A DNA stretch of 33,690 nucleotides from Nitrospira sp. (GCA_030444405.1 JARFPM010000021.1:1-33690), one strand, 5' to 3'; positions 24,876 to 33,281 are shown, numbered from the stretch's first letter. The notes: generated from the letters alone by a model not told the origin. Program-made: numbers and translations.

Positions 24876-25765
24876 GAGTTGCTCGGAGAGGAACTATTCA
24901 ACTTGTCACGCTCACCTTTGGCCCGCTCGAGCACCTTCTCGATTCCGCTTGCATCCCCGGCCTTGATTAGTTGCTTCAATTCTTCCAGGGCCCGCGCATA
25001 TCTGTCGATATAGGACACCACATTATCCCGATTCCACAAGAAAATGTCTCGCCACATTTCCGGAGAACTCGCGGCGATCCTGGTCGTATCCCGTAGTCCT
25101 CCCCCGGAGTGACCGGCAAGATCCAATGAGGGTACCTGCTGATCGCGAAGCTCGGCCAAGGCATTCATAAGAGCAAAGGCGACCACATGGGGCAGATGAC
25201 TGACTGCGCCCAGGATCTGATCGTGCAGATGCGGATCCATCGTTAAGACAATCGAACCGGTCTCTTCCCACAGTTGCCTAACCCGATTAAGTGCCGTCGG
25301 ATCCGTTCGTTTTGTCGGCGTCAGGATACAGCGTGCGCCCTTGAACAATTGATCGGACCCGGCCGCAACTCCCGTCTTTTCTTTCCCCGCGATGGGATGA
25401 GCCCCAACAAAATGCACACCCGCTGGCATGGCCGCTTCCGACCGTTCAACCAAGGTTCCTTTCACACTGCCCACATCACTGATGATCGCGCCGGGAGCAA
25501 GACAATGAGCCCATTCATGGAGGTGTCGCTCATAAGTATCGACAGGCGTCGCAAGGACCACCAAATCCGCCCCACGCACACCCTCTTGAGGATCGGCCAC
25601 GTATCGATCGATCGCACCCAAAGCAACCGCGGTCTTGAGGTTCTCAACACGACGGCCGACGCCGACCACGTGATCGGCTAACGCCTTTCGCCGGAGGATC
25701 ATACCGAGTGATCCACCGATCAGCCCCACACCGATAATCGCGACGTGCTTGAAATGAACCGCCAT
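24872..25765 (-). CDS. tyrA: Prephenate dehydrogenase
   Basis: A 297-residue TyrA. The NAD-binding motif is GVGLIGGSLG at the N-terminus. The catalytic His lies in VGAHPIAGKEKTG and the second conserved His in SHLPHVVAFAL; the prephenate-binding Arg is in GLRDTTRIA. It oxidatively decarboxylates prephenate to 4-hydroxyphenylpyruvate. It lacks both a fused chorismate mutase and an ACT domain, so feedback control may rest on AroF and PheA. An arogenate dehydrogenase activity is possible. It starts seven bases after aroF and overlaps aroA by four. Confidence 0.94.
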   Translation of the reverse strand: MAVHFKHVAIIGVGLIGGSLGMILRRKALADHVVGVGRRVENLKTAVALGAIDRYVADPQEGVRGADLVVLATPVDTYERHLHEWAHCLAPGAIISDVGSVKGTLVERSEAAMPAGVHFVGAHPIAGKEKTGVAAGSDQLFKGARCILTPTKRTDPTALNRVRQLWEETGSIVLTMDPHLHDQILGAVSHLPHVVAFALMNALAELRDQQVPSLDLAGHSGGGLRDTTRIAASSPEMWRDIFLWNRDNVVSYIDRYARALEELKQLIKAGDASGIEKVLERAKGERDKLNSSSPSNS

Positions 25766-25772
25766 AGCGCTT

Positions 25773-26786
25773 CTACAACTCTCTGCCCACAGCTTTCGCG
25801 ATATTTCTGAGATCAGTCATCAAGGCTTTGAATTTCGAGGGCTTGATGGATTCCTCACCGTCACAGAGTGCGCATTCCGGGTTCGAATGAACCTCGATGA
25901 GCAGGCCATCGGCACCGGCCGCGACCGCCGCTTTTGACATCGGAGCCACAAGATCCCACTTTCCCGTGGCATGGCTGGGGTCAACGATGACGGGGAGATG
26001 TGAGAGCTCTTTCAACGTGGGAATGGCCGCGAGATCCAGCGTGTTGCGATATTGAGTTTCAAACGTACGAATGCCCCGCTCGCACAGCATCACGTTCTGG
26101 TTACCGCGTGACATGATGTACTCGGCCGACAGGAGAAATTCTTTGATCGTTGCCGACAGGCCTCGTTTCAGGAGTACCGGCTTATCGTAGGCGCCGACCT
26201 CCTTGAGGAGTTCGAAGTTCTGCATGTTCCGGGCGCCGATCTGAATGATGTCCGCCTTCTCGAGAAAGAGTTCGATATCCCTCGTATCCAAGATCTCACT
26301 GACGACCGGCAACCCGGTCTGTTTTCTTGCTTCGACCAAGTAGTCCAGCCCCTCACGACCCAATCCCTGAAAGGAATAGGGCGAGGTTCTGGGCTTATAG
26401 GCCCCACCACGCAGAATCGTGGCCCCCGCGGCCTTTACTTCATGCGCAATCCCGACGGTGAGTTCAAGCCGTTCGACTGCGCAGGGTCCCGCCATGATGG
26501 CCAGCTTATTAGCACCGATTTTGACGCCACCGACGTCGATGATCGTCGCGTCCTTCTTAAACTCGCGGCTGACCAGCTTCCAAGGGGCAAGGATGGGCAG
26601 AACACTTTCCACCCCCGGAAGCGCCGTCAAGGGCTGATTGTGCAGGATCCTGTCGTCTCCGATCACACCGATGATGGTGCGCTCCTGGCCGGTGGAGATT
26701 TGAGACTTCAAGCCAAGATCCCGCAGTCGCTCGATAATGTGGTCTACTTCACTTTCTGAGGCTTCGGGTTTCAACACAATGATCAT
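25773..26786 (-). CDS. aroF: 3-deoxy-7-phosphoheptulonate (DAHP) synthase, type I-beta
   Basis: This enzyme condenses PEP with erythrose-4-phosphate, the entry step of the shikimate pathway. The 337 residues divide into an N-terminal ferredoxin-like/ACT-like regulatory domain (about 1-70, [12 protein letters not shown]) and a TIM barrel with [23 protein letters not shown], the metal and substrate residues of VDPSHATGK, and [13 protein letters not shown] near the end. The layout matches the Thermotoga-type I-beta enzyme, which is inhibited by Tyr and Phe through the N-terminal domain. It lies 17 bases after hisC and seven before tyrA. Gene symbol follows common usage; aroG would be equivalent. 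Confidence 0.94.
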   Translation of the reverse strand: MIIVLKPEASESEVDHIIERLRDLGLKSQISTGQERTIIGVIGDDRILHNQPLTALPGVESVLPILAPWKLVSREFKKDATIIDVGGVKIGANKLAIMAGPCAVERLELTVGIAHEVKAAGATILRGGAYKPRTSPYSFQGLGREGLDYLVEARKQTGLPVVSEILDTRDIELFLEKADIIQIGARNMQNFELLKEVGAYDKPVLLKRGLSATIKEFLLSAEYIMSRGNQNVMLCERGIRTFETQYRNTLDLAAIPTLKELSHLPVIVDPSHATGKWDLVAPMSKAAVAAGADGLLIEVHSNPECALCDGEESIKPSKFKALMTDLRNIAKAVGREL

Positions 26787-26803
26787 GATTCCCTCACTAT
26801 TTC

Positions 26804-27895
26804 CTACGTGCCTCCATCCAAGACTTTCCTGAGAGCCTGGAGGAAGGCCGCATTTTCATCAGGTTGACCGATGGTGACTCGCAGCATGGTTCCGTCGATA
26901 TGTCGGACAATAATCCCTGCTCGGAGCAATGCTTCGAACACCACTCGCCCATCTCGTTTGGCATCAAAATAAAGAAAATTGGTCTCGCTCGGAATGGGGA
27001 TCACTCCCAGTTCGCGCAGCCCTTGACCCATCTGTTCCATCCCAGCTGCATTGACCGCTCGACTCTTGGCCACATGCTCGTCATCTCCCAATGCAGCCAG
27101 CGCGGCTTTCTGTGCAAGACTGTTGGCATTGAATGGAGGCCGAACTCTGTTCAGGTAGTCGATAATCTCCGTTGTGCTAATGCCGTACCCAATTCGTAAT
27201 CCCGCCAGTCCATAGATCTTGGAGAATGTCCGTAAGACAATCGCGTTCCGCCCCTGCTTCACATATGCCATCGCCTCGGGAAATTGCGGACTGCGGACAT
27301 ACTCAAAGTAGGCTTCGTCGAACACGACGACGACGTCTTCAGGCACTCTGGCCATGAGTCGATCGACCGCCTCCGCTGTTACGATAGTCCCGGTGGGATT
27401 ATTTGGATTACAAAGAAAGAGTAATCGTGTTCGCGGCGTAATGGCACGCACCATTGACGCGAGGTCGTGTGTCCAGTTGACGAGTGGTACGACCACCGGC
27501 TTGCCGTGGACGGCCGTCACTTCCATCTTATAGATCACGAATGTGTGATCGGCCATGATGGCTTCATCACCAGGAGTCATGAACGTCCTGGCCAACAACC
27601 CAAGGATCTCGTCGGACCCGTTGCCTAGAATGACTTGCTCTCTTGCCACTTTCCAACGATCAGCAATCGCCTGCCGAAGTTGGTAGGCACCCCCATCCGG
27701 ATATCGATGCAGCATATCCTGCGCACCACTCACTGCTGCCAAGGCCTTCGGTGAAGGCCCCAGCGGATTCTCGTTGGAGGCAAGCTTGATCACGCGGGTA
27801 AGCCCAAGTTCCCGTTGCAGTTCATCGATCGGCTTACCAGGAACGTACGGACTCAGAGATCGGATGTCAGGGTGGACCTGTAGTGCCATGATCAA
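26804..27895 (-). CDS. hisC: Histidinol-phosphate/aromatic aminotransferase
   Basis: A 363-residue fold-type I PLP aminotransferase of the HisC family: N-terminal YVPGKP, NENPLGPSPKA, the GNGSDE loop, FDEAYFEY, the PLP-lysine in RTFSKIYGLAGLRIGY, and VTIGQPDENAAFL at the end. The family makes histidinol phosphate, but several members also transaminate phenylpyruvate and 4-hydroxyphenylpyruvate. Here it sits between pheA (four-base overlap) and aroF, with no his gene nearby. The context therefore points to the last step of Phe/Tyr synthesis, perhaps alongside a histidine role. Confidence 0.9.
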   Translation of the reverse strand: MIMALQVHPDIRSLSPYVPGKPIDELQRELGLTRVIKLASNENPLGPSPKALAAVSGAQDMLHRYPDGGAYQLRQAIADRWKVAREQVILGNGSDEILGLLARTFMTPGDEAIMADHTFVIYKMEVTAVHGKPVVVPLVNWTHDLASMVRAITPRTRLLFLCNPNNPTGTIVTAEAVDRLMARVPEDVVVVFDEAYFEYVRSPQFPEAMAYVKQGRNAIVLRTFSKIYGLAGLRIGYGISTTEIIDYLNRVRPPFNANSLAQKAALAALGDDEHVAKSRAVNAAGMEQMGQGLRELGVIPIPSETNFLYFDAKRDGRVVFEALLRAGIIVRHIDGTMLRVTIGQPDENAAFLQALRKVLDGGT

Positions 27896-28968
27896 CTATG
27901 GACGGGGTAGGAGCCTAAAATCTTCATAAAGAGACAGCGCGCCTTCACTTCTTCGACGGCCTTGTTGACCCGGTCTTCATTGATATGTCCTTCGACATCT
28001 ACGAAGAAGATATACTCCCACGCTTTGCGCTGAGAGGGACGGGATTCGATCTTCGTCATATTGATTCCGTGCGAGGCGAACGGACGCAGCAGGTCATAAA
28101 GGGCCCCGACTTTATCCTTCACCGACAGCATCAATGAGGTTTTATCTTTCCCCGTCCGCTCCGATGGTTTCTGAGACAGAACCAGGAAACGAGTGAAATT
28201 GTTCAAGTTGTCTTCGATACGGGCCTTAATCACTTTAAGTCCGTAGAGTTGGCCGGCCAACTCCGACGCAATTGCAGCCGAGGCTGGTTCATCGATGCAC
28301 AGTTCGGCGGCCCGAGCAGTGCTGGCCACTTCGACCGCTGGGACATGCGGGAGATTGGTCTCAAGCCAATTCCGGCATTGCGCAAGGGCATGAGGATGAG
28401 AGTAGATTTTCTTTACGTCATCGACAAGTCCCGATTTTGACAACAGATGGTGTGAAACCTCTTGTAGAATCTCTCCATAAATCAGTAAGTTGGAATCGAT
28501 AAACATGTCGAGGGTGTGATTCACGACACCCTCTGTAGTGTTTTCAATCGGTACCACCCCAAAATTGGCCCGGCCTCGCTCAACTTCGCTGAATACCTCT
28601 TTAATACTATGAACAGGCACATACTGGACGGACGAACCGAATTTCTGCATGCAGGCCATGTGAGTAAAGGTAGCCCGCGGCCCCAGATACGCTACCTTCT
28701 GGGGAGCCTCGAGCGACAGGGAAGCCGACATGATTTCTCGATAAACCGATCGGATGGCCTCGCTGGGGAAAGGGCCTGGGTTGAGATTCGTAAGCCGTTC
28801 GATGATCTCAGCCTCCCGACCCGCGGTATGGAGGTTGGCATCAGCATCCTTTTCTTTCTTGAGCTTTCCGATTTCGATGACACTTTTCGAGCGCTCATTG
28901 AGCAGCCGAATGATTTCGTCATCGATCCTATCGATTTCCTTACGATATTCAGACATATCTCTAGGCAT
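27892..28968 (-). CDS. pheA: Bifunctional chorismate mutase / prephenate dehydratase (P-protein)
   Basis: A 358-residue P-protein. The AroQ-type chorismate mutase domain occupies about 1-90 (RKEIDRIDDEIIRLLNER, KLKKEK). The prephenate dehydratase domain follows at about 92-270, with VAYLGPRATF, VVPIENTTEGVV and the catalytic NNFTRFLVL. The ACT domain lies at about 280-355, with ESRPSQRKAWEYIFFVD, the Phe-binding feedback site. First gene of the aromatic run; the next gene, hisC, overlaps by four bases. Starts at 28968 or the ATG four codons in are both possible. The leader carries a good promoter and competing hairpins, described separately. Confidence 0.95.
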   Translation of the reverse strand: MPRDMSEYRKEIDRIDDEIIRLLNERSKSVIEIGKLKKEKDADANLHTAGREAEIIERLTNLNPGPFPSEAIRSVYREIMSASLSLEAPQKVAYLGPRATFTHMACMQKFGSSVQYVPVHSIKEVFSEVERGRANFGVVPIENTTEGVVNHTLDMFIDSNLLIYGEILQEVSHHLLSKSGLVDDVKKIYSHPHALAQCRNWLETNLPHVPAVEVASTARAAELCIDEPASAAIASELAGQLYGLKVIKARIEDNLNNFTRFLVLSQKPSERTGKDKTSLMLSVKDKVGALYDLLRPFASHGINMTKIESRPSQRKAWEYIFFVDVEGHINEDRVNKAVEEVKARCLFMKILGSYPVHS

Positions 28969-28983
28969 GCTAAGCCTCGCCTC

Positions 28984-29029
28984 GGGAACCCGATTGCGGG
29001 AGGGCTTCCCCGTCCCTGTAAGGGAAAGC
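28984..29029 (-). promoter_or_regulatory. Competing hairpins in the pheA leader (attenuator-like)
   Basis: Three short blocks can pair in two exclusive ways. GGGAACCCG (28984-28992) with CGGG plus TTCCC (28997-29010) gives a 9-bp hairpin with one bulge next to the ribosome site GAGGCGAGG. The same TTCCC block with GGGAA and following GC (29022-29029) gives a 7-bp hairpin instead. No U-run follows, so any effect would more likely be on translation or need a factor. A leader ORF from ATG 29036 has only two early Phe codons and no Tyr. Confidence 0.35.
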
Positions 29030-29051
29030 TGATCATAGAGACAAGGGTGGA

Positions 29052-29081
29052 ATTCTACAGGAAGGATTGAATCTATTGCAA
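29052..29081 (-). promoter_or_regulatory. Promoter of the pheA aromatic operon
   Basis: On the minus strand, TTGCAA (29081-29076) is followed after 18 bases by TAGAAT (29057-29052, 5 of 6). The predicted start is near 29045, giving a leader of about 77 bases before pheA that contains the competing hairpins. Confidence 0.55.
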
Positions 29082-29131
29082 GGATAGCGCTTGGATATCA
29101 GGTGTTTTGAAGAATTTGGAACATGCAGGTC

Positions 29132-30136
29132 TTACATCAGCAAGGCAGAAGGCCGTTTAAAGTGATCGTAGACCAAACGAGTCACTTGCCGGCCACGACC
29201 GGTACGATCCATGAAACCGGCTTGGATCAGGTAGGGCTCATACACATCCTCGATTGTGCCCTTGTCTTCCTGGACCGCTGCGGCCAAGGACTCCACCCCG
29301 ACCGGTCCCCCATTGAACTTCTCGATAATGGTCAGAAGGATCTTACGGTCCATATCGTCGAAGCCTGCTTCATCGATCCCTATCCAGGCTAATCCCTCCT
29401 TCGCGACCTGTCCGGTGATATACCCATCAGCCTTGATTTGGGCATAGTCCCTGATCCGCCTAATCAGCCTATTAACTATCCGCGGGGTTCCACGCGCTCG
29501 GCGCGAGATTTCCGCCGCACCGGCCCGATCAATCCCAATACCTAGGACTGCGGCCGAGCGCGTCACAATCGCCTCTAGCTCGGACGGCCCATAGAACTCC
29601 AGCCGATAGACTAGGCCGAATCGGTCCCGCAGCGGGGACGTGAGAGAACCAGCTCTGGTCGTCGCCCCCACGAGCGTGAAACGAGGCAAATCAAGCTTGA
29701 CCGTTCTCGCGGCAGGCCCCTGTCCGATCACCAGGTCCAGCTGAAAATCCTCCATGGCTGGATACAACGCTTCCTCAACGGACGCGGGCAAGCGGTGAAT
29801 CTCATCGATAAACAGCACATCATGTTCCTGAAGATTGGTCAGAATCGCCGCCAAGTCGCCGGCATGGGCTAAGACCAGCCCCGACGTCGACCGCAATGTC
29901 GCGCCCATCTCCCTAGCGATAATGTGGGCGATGGTCGTCTTTCCGAGACCTGGCGGTCCATAGAAGATGGCATGGTCGAGTGCCTCTTCCCGCTGCTTGG
30001 CCGCTTCGATACAAATTCGGAGCGACTCCTTCATTTTTTCCTGGCCGACGTACTCATCGAGCGTCTGAGGTCGAAGAACGTTTTCCTGACCCCGCTCTTC
30101 GTCCGTGGCGCGATTGGTCACGAACCGCTCAGTCAT
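29132..30136 (-). CDS. ruvB: Holliday junction branch-migration ATPase RuvB
   Basis: The hexameric motor that, with RuvA, drives branch migration in recombinational repair. The 334-residue AAA+ protein has [11 protein letters not shown] at the start, Walker A GPPGLGKT (60-67), Walker B LFIDEIH (108-114), sensor 1 LVGATTRAG, the sensor 2 region [12 protein letters not shown] and a C-terminal winged helix ending in [10 protein letters not shown]. It follows a Cys-rich secreted-protein gene by 16 bases, and that gene separates it from ruvA. The ribosome site is weak, so coupling to the upstream gene may matter. Confidence 0.96.
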   Translation of the reverse strand: MTERFVTNRATDEERGQENVLRPQTLDEYVGQEKMKESLRICIEAAKQREEALDHAIFYGPPGLGKTTIAHIIAREMGATLRSTSGLVLAHAGDLAAILTNLQEHDVLFIDEIHRLPASVEEALYPAMEDFQLDLVIGQGPAARTVKLDLPRFTLVGATTRAGSLTSPLRDRFGLVYRLEFYGPSELEAIVTRSAAVLGIGIDRAGAAEISRRARGTPRIVNRLIRRIRDYAQIKADGYITGQVAKEGLAWIGIDEAGFDDMDRKILLTIIEKFNGGPVGVESLAAAVQEDKGTIEDVYEPYLIQAGFMDRTGRGRQVTRLVYDHFKRPSALLM

Positions 30137-30152
30137 GGTGCGACGCCCATAT

Positions 30153-30641
30153 CTACTTGCCCTCCGGTATCTGTTGATACTTCGGGGGAGGCGGCAGAGC
30201 CCCTCGACCGGGCTGGGCCGTACTGCCGCAATCGGGAGGACAGGTCTTATATCCTTGGGTCGAGTCAGGAAAATTGTGCTCCATTTTCCTCAACTGGCAT
30301 TGCGTCAGCCGGCCACCGTCTTTGTTCCCGCATCGAGCAGGAACTGAGGAACTTCCGATTTCGGCATAACCGTCAGGACAGGCCCCACACACACCCAGCA
30401 TGTTTGCCCCCAGCGGCACACATTGCACGAGAGTCGGGTCGCCGTCTTTGCAGATTTCAGGAGATTGGGTGACGCCGGTCGTCGCATAACCATCCGGGCA
30501 CGTTCCGCAGGTCATTCTGATACTTTTCTGCTCCGTGGCTTCTTGCGCGATACCCCGAGACGGAAAGGCGACCACGAGAACAGCCACGAGAGAGAAACTG
30601 TACGCGAGCATTTTGCCGAAGTTTCTGACGTCGCGCGGCAT
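30153..30641 (-). CDS. Cys-rich secreted protein with two 4-Cys repeats, between ruvA and ruvB
   Basis: This 162-residue protein has a Sec signal peptide (cleavage near Gly-Ile-Ala-Gln). Two tandem repeats of about 37 residues follow, of the form Cys-Gly-x-Cys-Pro-Asp-Gly-Tyr-Ala-x-x-Gly-(6)-Pro-x-x-Cys-(8)-Gln-Cys. A partial third Cys-Pro-Pro-Asp-Cys and a Pro-rich tail complete it. There is no CxxCH, so it is not a c-type cytochrome; paired disulfides are expected. Start ATG 30641 has AAGGGGG seven bases upstream; a TTG at 30659 would overlap ruvA. An exported protein inside the ruvAB unit is unexpected; it probably rides on this transcript without a DNA-repair role. Family not recognised. 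Confidence 0.75.
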   Translation of the reverse strand: MPRDVRNFGKMLAYSFSLVAVLVVAFPSRGIAQEATEQKSIRMTCGTCPDGYATTGVTQSPEICKDGDPTLVQCVPLGANMLGVCGACPDGYAEIGSSSVPARCGNKDGGRLTQCQLRKMEHNFPDSTQGYKTCPPDCGSTAQPGRGALPPPPKYQQIPEGK

Positions 30642-30645
30642 AGGC

Positions 30646-31248
30646 TTACCCCCTTGCAAGTTCCTTGAGCCCTTCGCGAATGAGCTCTTTTAGAGCCAAC
30701 GATTCGGTCGCCGCCTTTGTCACCCGCTTCAAGGCTTCCTTGGCATCCTGAGCACGATAGCCCAAGTTTACCAGAGCGGAGAGTGCGTCCTCGTAAGGGC
30801 CATCCAGCTCGGGCGCGGCAGAGGCTTGAGGACGAGCACCGTGGATTTTGTCCACCTTGTCTTTCAGTTCAAGCGCAATGCGCCCCGCCGATTTCTTCCC
30901 GATCCCGGGAACGGTGGCAAGCTTTTCGACATCCTCAGACTGAATCGCATGGGCAAGATCCGTGACCGACAGGCTCGAAAGCACACTGAGGGCGAGCTTC
31001 GGGCCGATACCCGACACGCTGGTCAGCAGCAAAAACGATTCCTTTTCGCTTTGTGAGAGAAAGCCGAAGAGCTGAATGGCATCTTCACGGAGATGCGTAT
31101 GAATATTCAGCGCGGTAACTTCGTCGAGATTCGGCAGGGCGTAATAGGTGCTCAGTGGAATATGAACTTCGTACCCGACACCCTGCACGTCGAGCGTGAG
31201 GTGGGTGGGTGCCTTGAAGGCTAACCGCCCCGTGAGAAAGGCGATCAT
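30646..31248 (-). CDS. ruvA: Holliday junction DNA-binding protein RuvA
   Basis: RuvA binds four-way junctions as a tetramer and loads RuvB. The 200-residue protein has the OB fold (MIAFLTGRLAFKAPTHLTLDVQGVGYEVHIP), two HhH motifs (SVSGIGPKLAL and VPGIGKKSAGRIALELKDK), a linker, and the RuvB-binding C-terminal three-helix domain (DALSALVNLGYRAQDAKEALKRV). All domains are present at family-typical length. It lies 48 bases after yebC with no ruvC between them, and four bases before the Cys-rich secreted-protein gene. Confidence 0.96.
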   Translation of the reverse strand: MIAFLTGRLAFKAPTHLTLDVQGVGYEVHIPLSTYYALPNLDEVTALNIHTHLREDAIQLFGFLSQSEKESFLLLTSVSGIGPKLALSVLSSLSVTDLAHAIQSEDVEKLATVPGIGKKSAGRIALELKDKVDKIHGARPQASAAPELDGPYEDALSALVNLGYRAQDAKEALKRVTKAATESLALKELIREGLKELARG

Positions 31249-31296
31249 GTCGTCTTGTTATCCGAGTGACATGACGATGTTGGTTGGCCGACCTCG

Positions 31297-32055
31297 TTAT
31301 CCCGCTGCGGTTGCGGCCACTTTCTCCATGACTTCGTCCGGGATATCAAAATTCGCGTGAACTTTCTGCACATCATCGTGCTCGTCCAAGATTTCCATCA
31401 GCTTGAGCATCTGTTCGGCAGATTTTTCGTCCAGACGGATCGTATTCTGCGGGATGAAGGTGATTTCGGCCAGGACTGTGTCGATTTTGGCATCGACCAA
31501 CGCCTTCTTCACCGCCTCAAAATCTTGAGGACTGGTGAGGACCTCATAACTCTTCTCACCGACCTTCACGTCTTCCGCCCCGGCGTCGAGAGCCAGCGAG
31601 AGCAGGGTATCTTCATCGACCTTCCCCTTCTCAATCGTGATGAGCCCCTTCTTCTGAAACTGCCAGGCAACGGCGCCTGCCTCCGACATATTCCCGTGAT
31701 TTTTCGTGAGGAGACTGCGAATCTCCGCGACGGTCCGGTTCCGGTTGTCGCTCGTAATCTCCAGAAGAAGTGCAGTCCCTCCGGGGCCATACCCTTCTAA
31801 AGGAAATTCCTCATAGGTCACACCGGGCAGTTCTCCCGTCCCTCGCTGGACGGCTTTCTTCATCGTATCGCCAGGCATATTGGCTTCCTTGGCCTTGGCG
31901 ATGGCCAGACGCAGCCGGGGATTTCCGTCTGGGTCACCGCCTGACCGAGCCGCAATGGTGAGCTCCCGGATGATTCGCGTGAAGATCTTCCCGCGCTTCG
32001 CGTCCTGGGCTCCTTTGTGCCGTTTAATCGTGGCCCAGTGACTATGTCCACCCAT
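31297..32055 (-). CDS. yebC: YebC/PmpR-family protein (TACO1-like)
   Basis: A 252-residue YebC with the invariant start MGGHSHWATIKRHKGAQDAKRGKIFTR-type segment, the central EGYGPGGTALLLEITSDNRNRT, and the C-terminal acidic domain. The family was first described as transcriptional regulators; recent work ties members to ribosome function at stalling sequences. AGGAGG lies seven bases before the ATG. yebC directly upstream of ruv genes is a common order, and RuvC normally lies between; here it does not. A TTGACA at 32166-32161 on the minus strand may be part of its promoter, though no clear -10 follows. Confidence 0.94.
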   Translation of the reverse strand: MGGHSHWATIKRHKGAQDAKRGKIFTRIIRELTIAARSGGDPDGNPRLRLAIAKAKEANMPGDTMKKAVQRGTGELPGVTYEEFPLEGYGPGGTALLLEITSDNRNRTVAEIRSLLTKNHGNMSEAGAVAWQFQKKGLITIEKGKVDEDTLLSLALDAGAEDVKVGEKSYEVLTSPQDFEAVKKALVDAKIDTVLAEITFIPQNTIRLDEKSAEQMLKLMEILDEHDDVQKVHANFDIPDEVMEKVAATAAG

Positions 32056-32195
32056 GTGTTCCTCCTCTACCCTGGCTCGAACATCTACGAGCTAGTTAGA
32101 GATGTGTAATAAAGGAGCAATAACAGCAAGGCTGTACAGGTAGCATAGGCTTCAGAAAGGTGTCAAATGACATTGGAGGACTCGGCACATCCCGT

Positions 32196-32525
32196 TTATT
32201 CGGAATAGTCGAGCAGCAGAAGCCCAAAGAGCACATCACATAGTCCGGCGAAGTGATGATTGAACTCGGAATATGCAATCCCTTCTGATGATCCTTCCCA
32301 ACCTCCACTGGCATCGCCACCTTGATGATCATGTGCTGGATCTGTTTGACTCGAGCGATCGTGACGTTGTGAATGTGATTGTGCCTGTACTTCTGAAATC
32401 CAGGTGAGCGCGACAATGACGAACAGGAGGACGGATATCGGATAGGACCACCGCTTGACACGCAAGCCTCTCCGCTCGTAGGAGCGTGGACGATCCATAT
32501 AGATTAGAGGACACGCCCCATTCAT
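32196..32525 (-). pseudogene. Truncated paralogue of the His-rich membrane protein
   Basis: This 109-residue frame copies the N-terminal part of the next gene upstream (32526-33281): signal peptide ending Val-Gln-Ala-Gln, a His/Ser/Asp-rich linker, Trp-Glu-Gly-Ser, then Ala-Tyr-Ser-Glu-Phe-Asn-His-His-Phe-Ala-Gly-Leu, identical over that block. It stops after half a membrane helix (LLLLDYSE). DNA divergence is substantial, so the duplication is not recent. The first ATG directly follows the stop of the full gene, but the aligned start of the signal peptide lies about 24 codons further in, at a weak TTG. It is either a decayed copy or a short secreted/anchored His-rich protein that retained this motif. 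I lean to remnant. Confidence 0.6.
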
Positions 32526-33281
32526 CTACTCGAAATACAAGAGAAGCTGAATGCCTATTACGATCAAGAATCCCGCCCAAGCCACTTCCCACCGCTTCAC
32601 TGGATGAGTCGAGGCACCGGCAGCCCACGAGACCATCGCATTCGAGATGGCGGCCCCAACACCGAGGCTTCCGAGAAGTGCATGGTGCAGTTCGATCGTG
32701 TGATTCGCCGGGTGATTCCCATGTGAGTGGACAAAGAGCAACAGCGCTCCGGTGAAGCCAAAGAACAGCAACGGAGCCGCCCAGGCCGGATGGCGAGCCC
32801 AACCGATTCGACGAAGCGTCTCGCTCACCGCTGCGGTCAAAGCAAACAGTCCATAGAATTTATGCTGGAGCATTTCTAGATCTTGTCCGGAAAATGTCTG
32901 AACAAAACTCAGTGACCCGATCGGCCAAGCCTCATGGTCACTCCAGACCAGCAGATAGGTTCCGATGACTCCGAGTGCACTGGGCAGAACGAGACGAGTC
33001 CAGGATGGCAACGGATACCGCAGCGCATGCCCTAACTCAGCAAAACCAAACAGCAGCACGAATAACCCCGCGAAGTGATGGTTGAACTCCGAGTAGGCGA
33101 CTCCTTGAGCCGACCCTTCCCACTTTTCACCGCCATGCGTGCCATGAGAACTATGCGCGGCGCCTCCCTCATCGGAGATCTCGGGGTGACTAGACAGTTG
33201 CGCTTGTACGTTGGACAGCCAGTTGAACGGAATGACGACTAGGATGAAAACCGACAACAAACAGAGCCAAAACTTCTTCAT
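32526..33281 (-). CDS. His-rich six-helix membrane protein, internal triplication
   Basis: ATG 33281 (GGGAG nine bases upstream) gives 251 residues. A signal peptide runs to about residue 27 (VQA-Q). A His/Ser/Gly-rich outer segment follows (30-58), then six predicted membrane helices. These fall into three two-helix units, each led by His at the membrane edge: HHFAGLF (69-), QHKFYGLF (140-) and HHALLGSL (199-). Each unit's second helix starts near a Trp. A HSHGNHPANH cluster lies between helices 4 and 5. The pattern suggests metal or heme coordination, as in copper- or cytochrome-b-type membrane proteins, but I cannot name a family. A truncated copy follows directly. Confidence 0.75.
   Translation of the reverse strand: MKKFWLCLLSVFILVVIPFNWLSNVQAQLSSHPEISDEGGAAHSSHGTHGGEKWEGSAQGVAYSEFNHHFAGLFVLLFGFAELGHALRYPLPSWTRLVLPSALGVIGTYLLVWSDHEAWPIGSLSFVQTFSGQDLEMLQHKFYGLFALTAAVSETLRRIGWARHPAWAAPLLFFGFTGALLLFVHSHGNHPANHTIELHHALLGSLGVGAAISNAMVSWAAGASTHPVKRWEVAWAGFLIVIGIQLLLYFE

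Noticed and set aside
28692-29036. Frame starting in the pheA leader that could be an attenuation leader peptide
   Set aside because: It runs deep into pheA in another frame and lacks the run of Phe or Tyr codons expected of a classical leader peptide.
32096-32461. 121-codon minus-strand frame near the truncated paralogue
   Set aside because: It overlaps the paralogue remnant out of frame; the translation shows no homology to the full gene or any family.
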